From Chiua virens (taxonomy: Eukaryota > Basidiomycota > Agaricomycetes > Boletales > Boletaceae): 64,000 nt of DNA. This document shows positions 55,965 to 64,000 of this stretch, one piece after another. The translations under genes were made by a program, and so were the position numbers. A model generated the notes under the pieces. That model worked only from the letters and a program-made list of their open reading frames with translations. It was not told where the DNA came from and did not search any database. The stretch spans positions 579,218-643,217 of the forward strand of contig JAHNUO010000019.1 in assembly GCA_019787685.1 (NCBI GenBank), in the 5' to 3' direction. Positions within the stretch are counted from its first letter, which is position 1. Each line of letters opens with the position of its first letter.

Positions 55965-57295
55965 GTGATTCTGCTTGATCAATCACTCGACATCCATCCA
56001 ACCATACTTGCTGCCATGGATATTGAGTCTCAACAGCAACTTGAATACCATGCACAACGGCGCCGACACCTCATTCTATTTCTGACACTTGTTGGTGTCC
56101 AAATGACATACTACTATCAACTTCTCTTCCTGTCTAAAGTGGAAAAGATTCCGTATCATACATTCATCCTCATGGGTGAGGGATGGATTCTGGAGATCAT
56201 GAATGGTCACCCAGATCAGATCAAAACCTCTCTTGGTGTCAGTCATGACATGTTTGACGCACTCATTCAAGTTCTTGAAGAGAATGGTTTTGTTCAGTCT
56301 CAAAATGGGATCTCCATTGTGCAGCAGTTGGGGATTTTCCTATACACTTGCGTAACTGGTTTGAGCTCACGGCATGTCAGAGAAAGGTTCCAACATGCAC
56401 CAGATACAATCACAGGGTTTGGTTCCACATATTTCTGATTGTTATAAAGCACTGACAAAAAAAAAGCTACTTCAAGATGATGCTGTATTCTTTTCATCAC
56501 ATCCATGCTATACCACTCACGTGCGGCTGCCAAAGTGCACCACACCAATCTCTCAGAAGATCACATCCGATCCCCGTTTCCATCACTTTGGTGACTGTAT
56601 AGGAGCAATTGATGGGACACACATTCATGCATTTGTGCCGTTGAGGAGCACGTTCACATGCACAATCGGAAAGGGTTCTTGTCGCAGAACTGCCTATTTG
56701 CCTGTGACCTTGACTTTCATTTCACATATGCCATGACTGGCATGGACGGATCAACACCTGATGCAATACTTTGGCATGAAGCACACAAAGATGATCTATG
56801 CATCCCACCCACCATTACCTTCTCGCTGATGGCTGGATTGGTTCATTGGACACACTATTGGTGCCATATTGTGGTGTACATATCATCTCAAGGAGTGGCA
56901 GCAAGCCCAATTATGGTAAGCTATTCTTCCAATGTGGCGAAGATTCCATGTTGATCAGATCTCTCTGAAATTGTCAGTCCACAAAACAAGAAAGAGCTTT
57001 TCAACCTGCATCACGCTATCCTCCAAAATATCATAGAACAGATATTTGGAGTCATAAAACAGAAATGGCATGTTCTTCAGTTGACACCGGAATACAACAT
57101 GGAGATACAATCATGCATACCAGCTGCACTGTGCACAATACACAATTTCATACAGGATCTGATCCCGAGACTTTCTTCGAGCCAGAGTTCGAAGCACTTC
57201 GCCTAGCACAGATGGATGAGGAAGATGACGTGACTCTGTTCGGAGAGCTGGGTGAGGGACCTGCAGACACAGGTGAATGATGTTGGTCAGAGGAA
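55965..57295 (+). pseudogene. PIF/Harbinger transposase relic (DDE_Tnp_4 type)
   Basis: Plus-strand blocks: YHTFILMGEGWILEIMNGHP, DMFDALIQVLEENG, QLGIFLYTCVTGLSSRHVRERFQ (55965-56438); HVRLPKCTTPISQKI, FGDCIGAIDGTHIHAFVP (56374-56660); then, after a frameshift near 56655, FLSQNCLFACDLDFHFTY, TGMDGSTPDAILWHEA and CIPP; and finally IFGVIKQKWHVLQLTPEYNMEIQSC with a CTIHNFIQD end. The Asp of AIDGTH and of GMDGS are two of the catalytic carboxylates. Order and spacing are those of fungal Harbinger transposases. Frameshifts and a stop near 56955 mean it is dead. Confidence 0.85.
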
Positions 57296-57375
57296 TAGAG
57301 AGAACAGATAGCAGAGTTAATGTGGACTGACTACAGTAATAAGCTCCAGTAACTTGGATATGTCTGACCACATAC

Positions 57376-57830
57376 CTAGAAACAAGAAAGGACAGAGGAC
57401 TCAGACAAAAAGAATTCAATATTATTTTTGGGAGCCATTGGCATGGATTTCCCTGAGTCGCTTCTCAACCCATGACTTGCAAGCATCTGGGGGAAACGCA
57501 AGGAAAACAAAACAGAACTCTTGTTCTTCTTGTCGAGCATATATTCTGCAAGGTCATTCATGTCGTCAGGGTTGAGAGGAAGCTCAGCAAGGGCAAGGGC
57601 AGCACGTCTTGTAATGTCATCAGAACCACTGGTACCAGGGGCCTGGGGCTGCGTGTGCACAGGCACAGGGGGCAGGCCGTTGTCACCTTGTGCTCACCAT
57701 CAATCTCCTGATAGATATTTTGAAATGCTGCAGAGAGCTTCTGTATCACCTTGCTTGCATCAACTTGTGCCTGCACTGTGGCAGACAAGGGACGTGCACG
57801 CTTGCAGCCACTACTATGATCTGATCCCAT
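57376..57830 (-). pseudogene. probable Harbinger accessory (DNA-binding) ORF, C-terminal part
   Basis: On the minus strand, a frame beginning MGSDHSSGCKRARPLS continues with an Ala/Val/Gln helix. It shifts to a frame with DDITRRAALALAELPL, NPDDMNDLAEYMLDKKNKSSVLF and a short tail. The C-terminal block resembles the end of the second gene of fungal Harbinger elements, which in known cases carries a Myb/SANT-like domain. That domain is not visible here. The position next to the transposase, convergently oriented, fits. Confidence 0.45.
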
Positions 57831-58588
57831 GACTGAATCTGGCCCACTAATGACAGACTTGTGTTTCTGGCGACTGACACTCGTGACAATTGAGGAGACC
57901 TTGCTTCCATTGGAGGATACAGCTCCTGAAAGAAATGTGGGAGGGGGTTGAGGGCGTAATCAAGTTTAGGTCTTCAACAGTGTGGCTGCTGCTTGCGATT
58001 GGTCCCCACTCATGCTTGAAGGTGTGGCACCCCTAGCAATGACGGTGGCAGCAGCTTTGCCTTTCTTGGGTAATAGCTTGCTTGATGACACATTGAAGCA
58101 CTGCCAGGCAGAAAGCATGCTTTCCTTTGGCAGTTGAAGGCATCAGAGGTTCCATGTCTTGGTAGTATGGAAATGGGGTTATTTGCATACTTTTGAGTGC
58201 TGTCGTGTGACTAGCAGTTTATTTACAGTGTCAGACAGTGTCACAGAATACTTGAATTGGGGCTCCGGGGGGAAACACACCTTAAAATAGGCCTGCTAGA
58301 CAGCCCAATTGTATCAGAGACAACTGTGCCACGCTCATCGTTATAATGCAAACCCAATGCAAATCGATATCACGAACAACTTCAAACTGTCTCGTGAGCT
58401 TTCAAAGGGTACATTAATCAGTTTCATGGCTGGATGGACTCATGGAGAGGCATAGTACCGTGGTCCACTTGGTACTGCAATTAAATACATTCTTCTTTGC
58501 ACCCTCACCAGAAACCGGGAAGTCCTTGTTGAGTTTTACAGCTGTGGCATAAACATCCGGACTTGAAGTTATTGTCTCCAGAGGATGC
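57831..58588. other. no recognised gene
   Basis: This 758-bp spacer lies between the Harbinger accessory frame and the young LTR element. It may contain the upstream part of the accessory gene. No terminal repeat was found. Confidence 0.4.
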
Positions 58589-59260
58589 TGTTACATTTTC
58601 TCTCTTTTGTCTCACTTGTACGTTTCACTTAACTCGATACCTAAGTATCTTCGTACGTTCATCTGTACTCATTCCCCTTTTTACCTTTGAAACCCCGCAC
58701 CGGCTTTACCCGAGTGCTTACTCAGTTCCTTCTCATCATCCTCCGATGGCTTCGCATTTGTCATTTCACTTGTCACTGCCCATTGCCTCTGCATCATGCG
58801 ATCCCCTTTTAGTTATTGTGCACTTCCTTTTGGCCCTTGGCCCTTCTGCTCTTCTGGCCTTCCCCTTTTAGTTACATGGTCTGTGCACGATTTCTCATAG
58901 TATAATATCTCACAGCGATACTCATGTACAGTAGTCTTGATCTCCGCAATCTAGCTGAGTATCTCTGCTCCCCACTAGTGACCACTCGACCAGACTATTC
59001 CTAGTCCTACTTGAACACTCGGACTCACCGAAGTCATCCCTCGACCCTTGACCATCCCTCAGGTATAGATTCCCAACCGGACAATTCTCAGCAACGCCTT
59101 GAGTCTTAACTTGTCTCTCTGGTAGCCAACTGCTGACCAGAACTCCTCGTTCGACTCTTCAGTGCACCACGTATCAAGTGGTGGTTCGTTTGAGTATTGC
59201 AGCCACTTGGTACTTGGTGCTTTTGCGGCTACGCTAGTCCTACCTGGAACTATCGTAACA
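58589..59260 (+). repeat. 5' LTR of the young chromodomain Ty3/gypsy element
   Basis: These 672 bp run from TGTTACATTTTC to ACTATCGTAACA. A TATA-like tagtataatatctc lies at about 58899. It aligns with the solo LTR at 34445-35153. The 3' LTR lies beyond the window, so the age cannot be read from LTR divergence here. Confidence 0.88.
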
Positions 59261-62200
59261 TAAGATCAAGACTACCAATACAGCCTGCCTCTGCGCAGCT
59301 AGCTGCCCACCATTGCAGGACAACCTCCCACCCGTCCACTCTTGAACCCCAGTTGGAGTCTTCGGACGCCTAACCCTCCTGCGTCTGATCTATCTGACAA
59401 AAGCCCAGAACCCTCAACCCCACTTTCCAAACCCAGGGAAGCAGATTTCGACATCAACGTCGAAACCTTGACTCGGAGGACGAAACCCAGCAATTAGCTG
59501 ACCGTCTTCACCAATCACTCGACCTCCCACACTTGCACCTTCGCGTCCCCTACGACCCCATGAAGGCCGAACCCCGGACCACCATCTATCCGGAACCAAA
59601 CATCGTTACCCCGTCGGGACAACTATTACTGACCACCTCGATTACCTCGACAACATGTCTAACAAGGCAGTTGAACTTCGTCTCGGAAAACCCCAGCCTT
59701 CAATGGATCCTACGATCGTGCCATACCCTGGCTCAATGATGTCGCAACCTACCTCTTCATTAATGAAGAGTCTATAACACCAAAACAAACGAGTGCATTC
59801 GCACTCTCCTTCATGACCGAAGGATCTTGCTTGACCTGGGCCGACACGTCTGCGCCAAATCCATCACCACCAGATCCTTTGGAACTGGACCGACTGGCAG
59901 ACAGAGTTCCGAAAGGACTTCGAACACCATGACACCAGAGGCGACGCCATCGCCTGCTCTCCACCACCCGCTCAAACCAAGAACGAGGATGTTCCCTCGT
60001 ATATCTCCTCCTTCCGCAACAAGGTCATCACCGCCGGCTTACCGGCTCTGACTCCGTCCTCATCAACTTCTTTGCGGCGGCCTCCTGCCCTCCCTCATGC
60101 GGCGCATCCAAGGAATGGACCGGTCCCTACCACGATCAATAAGTGGTATACCCAAGCCATCCATTTCAAAACCCAATGGGAATGCGCTGATGAGATCGCC
60201 CATCAAAATAAGAAACCCGCCACCGCCGCTGTCTACCACGACAACCCCCCTCGAAAGAAGGAGCGAGACCCCGACACCATGGACATAGATGCCATCTATG
60301 TTCCAAAAATGACTGAAGCAGAGTGAAAGTGATGCCTCGAACAAAAACTCTGCTTCCGCTGTCGTAAACCCGGACATCAAATGTCTGCCTGCACAGCGTT
60401 CTCGAACAAAACTCCTACTGCATCCCCTTCCAAAAGGGTTAGGAAGACTGCCCCAAAACCTGACCCTGTTCCTGCCTTGGTAGAAGTGGAGGAGGATGAC
60501 GAGGATGCTATGAGCATCAACAAGGTGACCACCCCGGTCAGGGTTTTTAAGGAGGAAGACCAATTTGACGCTGGTATCTTCCCATTCTCACACCCATGTA
60601 CTTGTAGCTGAACTTTCGTCTCAATCTATGCAAATTCCCGTTAGATTAAACGTAACCGCACTCCCAAGACGTCGACACCGCGCTCTCATTGACTCTGAGC
60701 CAGGGATTAACTGCATTGACTGGCACTTCATCCAGAAACACAGTTCCAAAAGAACGCCTTCCGAAACCCATCCGGTTAGGACGTCGACCTCTACCGTGAA
60801 CAAAAACAGTGATATCAAATTCACCACTACCCCTCCGGATCGCCTCAGCGGAGATGCTCCAGGGTATTAAGTTCCACATCACGACCTGTGGTTCCGAAAA
60901 TGTCATCCTAGGACTTCCCTGGCTAAAGGCAACCCATCCGATCATCGATTGGGTCGCCAAACCATCACCGTGTCCGCCCCCAAACCAGATCTTCCTCTAT
61001 CACCACCATGAACCAAAACCTCCGCCCGACTTGCTCACCCAACCCTCCATCCGTCACGTCCACCATCTTGATGTCGATCCCATCTGGGATGGCAAACTTA
61101 CGACTACCTTGGCACTGAAACCGGGCATCGTCTCACGACCCAATCAGTGCAACACTCCGTCAACTGCGTCATGCGCGCTGGGCAACACTTCGTTCGGACC
61201 ACTCAACCCAAGAAGCTCACCAATGCTACCGCCCTTGTGGCCACAGCAAAGAAACCCAAGATCACCCTTCCCTCGGAGTACTCAGAATTTGAATCTGTAT
61301 TCGCGAAGGAACCCTTCAATCAGATGCCTCCCTCTAGGTCTTGTGACCATGAAATCCATCTGAAAGAAACCTTTCAACCAAAAGTTGGAAAGGTCTACCC
61401 CTTGTCTCCTGACGAGTGCAAGGCCACAGACGACTTTATTGACGAACATCTCGCCAATGGCAAAATCTGACCCTCGAATTCCCCTCAGGTCCCCATTCTT
61501 TTTCGTCAAAAAGAAGGATGGCAAACTCCGTCCTTGCCAAGATTACCGCTACATCAACGAACATACTGTTTGTGATGCCTACCCCCTTCCTCTCATCTCT
61601 GACCTCGTTGACAAACTAAAAGACGCCAAACTGTTCACCAAGTTTGACGTCCGATGGGGATATAACAACGTTCGTATCAAGGATGGACACCAATGGAAGG
61701 CCGCATTTATCACCCACCACGGTCTCTTTGAACCCATGGTCATGTTCTTCGGACTCACCAACTCTCCCGCGACGTTCCAATGTTTCATGAACAACTCCTT
61801 CTGAGACATGATCGCTGAGGGGTGGCTCGTCATTTACATGGACGACCTCCTCATCTTCTCTGAAGATGAAGCAACCCACACCAAACGCACCAAACGCGTC
61901 CTCGCCCGCATGAAGGAACTAGACCTTCACTTGAAACTCGAAAAATGCCACTTCACTACCACCAAAGTAGAATACCTTGGCATGATCGCCCGGCCAGGCA
62001 AACTTGCCATAGACCCTGTCAAAGTAGCGGGTATTGCTGACTGGCCAACCCCCACCAAACTCAAGGACATTCGATCATTCATGGGTTTTGCCAACTTCTA
62101 CCATCGGTTCATCCCCGACTACTCGACCATTGCTCATCCCCTCGTTGATCTCACAAAGAAAGATGCACCTGGACTTGGGGCCCCACCCAGGTCAGTGCAT

Positions 62201-64000
62201 TCAAACGCCTCAAAAAGGCCTTTACCACAGATCCAGTACTCCGGTTTCCCAACACCTCTTGACCCTTCGCCATCACCACAGATGCCTCTAAATACACAAC
62301 TGGTGGTGTACTCCTCCAGACTGATGAAAATGGTGACTGGAAACCCTGTTCCTATCTCTCACAGTCGTTCAACGCTGCTGAGAGGAACTATGACATCTAC
62401 ATATGATCGCGAACTCCTTGTGGTCATCCGCTCCCTCAAAGTGTGGCGCCACCACCTCTGTGGAAGCGCACACCCCGTCACGGTCTTCTCCGACCACAAG
62501 AACCTGACGTACTTCTGTCAACCTCAAAACCTGAACTGCCGACAAGCCCGTTGGCTCCTTGACCTCGCAGACTTTGACCTCACATTTTCCCACGTCCCCG
62601 GAAAACTCCTAGACGGCCCAGATGCACTTTCCCACCGCCCCGACTATATTTCTTCGGACTCAGACAATGAACACATCACCCTCCTCCCTGATGACGTCTT
62701 TGTCAACCTCGTTACCTTGGACTTGCAGTCCTTGATCGCCAAATCCTTGGCCCAAGACCCCTTGGTTTTGGACACCCTCAATGCCCTGGACAGCGGCCTT
62801 CCGTCATCGTTCCGCGCCCACCTCTCTGACTGGAAATACGACACCGGGATCTTGACTTATCAGGGCCGCATCTACGTTCCCCCTAACCTTGAACTCCGGC
62901 AACAAATCATTGCGCATCACCATGACTCCCACTCCGCTGGACACCCCGGCTTCTTAAAAACCCGACAGCTCGTTGCCGCCGAATTCTGGTGGCTGGGGCT
63001 CGCTTCCTTCGTCCGTTCCTATGTCACCGGTTGTGCTGCATGCCAACAGCACAAGGTCAACACTCACCCAACCACCCCACCACTGTCCCCAATCCCCTCT
63101 GCTTGCTCCCGACCTTTCCAGAATGTCTCCGTGGATCTGATCACAGATCTCCCAGTGTCTGCAGAGGGCTATGACTCTCTCATGGTCATGGTCGACCACG
63201 GCCTTACGAAGGGGGTAATCCTTTGCCCCACAGTAAAAACCGCCGACTCAGCAGGCATAGCCTGTCTTTTTTTCCACAAGGTCTACACTTGATTCGGCCT
63301 CTATGACAAAATCATCTCCGACCATGGCCTGCAGTTCACTTCTGCATTTGCAAAGGAGCTATCCAGGCTCATCGGATACCACCTCTCTCTTACCGCCTAC
63401 CACCCCCAATCCGATGGTGAGACAGAATGAGTCAACCAAGAAGTCAAGACCTATCTCCGCTTTTATTGCCAAAACAACCTGGAGAAATGGGCCGACTTAC
63501 TCCCTATGGCCGAATTCGCACACAACCACCGCCCTCACTCCATTACCAGCAAGTCGCCGTTCTTCTTGATGATGGGATATGAACCCCATTCCCTACCCAC
63601 TATCATCGCCGATACCAAACTCCCCGCTGTCGAAGAATGCCTCAAAGTCCTTTCTGCGGCCCGTGACGAAGCCCTCGCCCGCCAGGCCATGAAAGCCCGA
63701 TCCTTCCGCAAATTTAAACCGTTTGCCAAAGGAGACCAGGTCTGGTCGGAGGCCCGCAACCTGAAACGGGAACTCATTTCCCCAAAACTTGCATCTTGCC
63801 GAGAAGGACCCTTCTCTATCACAGAAGTCCTCTCTCCGCTCACCTATCGACTCCGCCTTCCCAAGACCTGGAAGATCCATCCGGTCTTCCACGCTTCCCT
63901 GTTATCGCCCTATCGCGAAACAGAACCTACGGCCCCAATTTCCCGAAACCTCCACCTGACCTTATCGCTAGAGAAGAAGAATATGAAATTGAGCAGATCT
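59261..64000 (+). pseudogene. young Ty3/gypsy chromovirus gag-pol, lightly decayed, cut by the window
   Basis: In order: a gag region (59400-60330, frame broken), a zinc knuckle CFRCRKPGHQMSAC (60357-60398), and protease with LIDSEPG (the DSG Gly is Glu). Reverse transcriptase follows (61500-61980, [23 protein letters not shown]), then RNase H (62180-62640), with two compensating frameshifts over 62173-62400 hiding the catalytic TTDAS. The integrase has its HHCC finger (62910-63060) and DDE core (63130-63450). A tail ends in EEEYEIEQI, the start of a chromodomain, at the right edge. In-frame TGA stops occur at 60324, 60330, 61468, 61802, 63290 and 63428, and a 2-nt loss occurs near 61491. The sequence is CpG-rich, unlike the older copy. 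Confidence 0.9.

Overview
The window is nuclear DNA of a filamentous basidiomycete (Agaricomycetes; a Rhizoctonia/Ceratobasidium-type fungus is plausible but not proven). The reasons are short 47-100 nt introns in nearly every gene, a fungal succinate dehydrogenase iron-sulfur subunit, a GH18 chitinase with a C-terminal chitin-binding module, an HNH-domain gene typical of these fungi, FunK1 and casein-kinase-1-like kinase relics, and Plavaka/CACTA, Ty3/gypsy and Harbinger transposons. I rebuilt the exon structures below by reading frame and splice sites. For every gene with a full model, the exon lengths sum to a multiple of three. 

Region 1 (1-9.8 kb) is an accessory block. It holds a possible gene edge, a diverged direct duplication (about 0.48-1.39 kb and 3.75-4.64 kb), a 658-bp fold-back element whose empty site survives in the second duplicate, a UstYa/DUF3328 gene fragment, two UstYa/DUF3328 genes (6434-7113 plus; 7765-8373 minus) and a membrane-protein gene. 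Region 2 (10-15 kb) has five co-oriented minus-strand genes or parts: two tandem SAM methyltransferases with the same intron layout, SDHB and an alpha/beta hydrolase. Five of their 15 introns start with GC instead of GT. Region 3 (15-29.2 kb) holds an FHA-RING ubiquitin ligase (Dma1/Chfr type), a 15-exon chitinase, a serine/proline-rich protein, a truncated fucosyltransferase-like gene, an HNH protein and a broken gene that stops at the repeat boundary. 

Region 4 (29.2-64 kb) is repeat-dominated. It starts with a 2.65-kb, 27-bp G-rich minisatellite. Next is an old CpG-poor Ty3/gypsy element (32.2-38.9 kb, minus) carrying two solo LTRs of two other families. After it come a solo LTR, a CACTA relic, two decayed kinase genes, another solo LTR, a Plavaka-type CACTA transposon with a Tc1/mariner element inserted precisely at a TA, a Harbinger relic, and a younger chromodomain-bearing Ty3/gypsy element that runs off the right edge. 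Many in-frame stops on this side are TGA where the family has arginine, as expected of CGA to TGA transitions at methylated CpG. 

How the genes may work together: SDHB, the ligase and the chitinase are housekeeping or cell-wall genes. The UstYa pair, the two methyltransferases, the membrane protein and the hydrolase lie within 9 kb and could be a small secondary-metabolite locus, though SDHB sits inside it and no precursor or synthase is visible.
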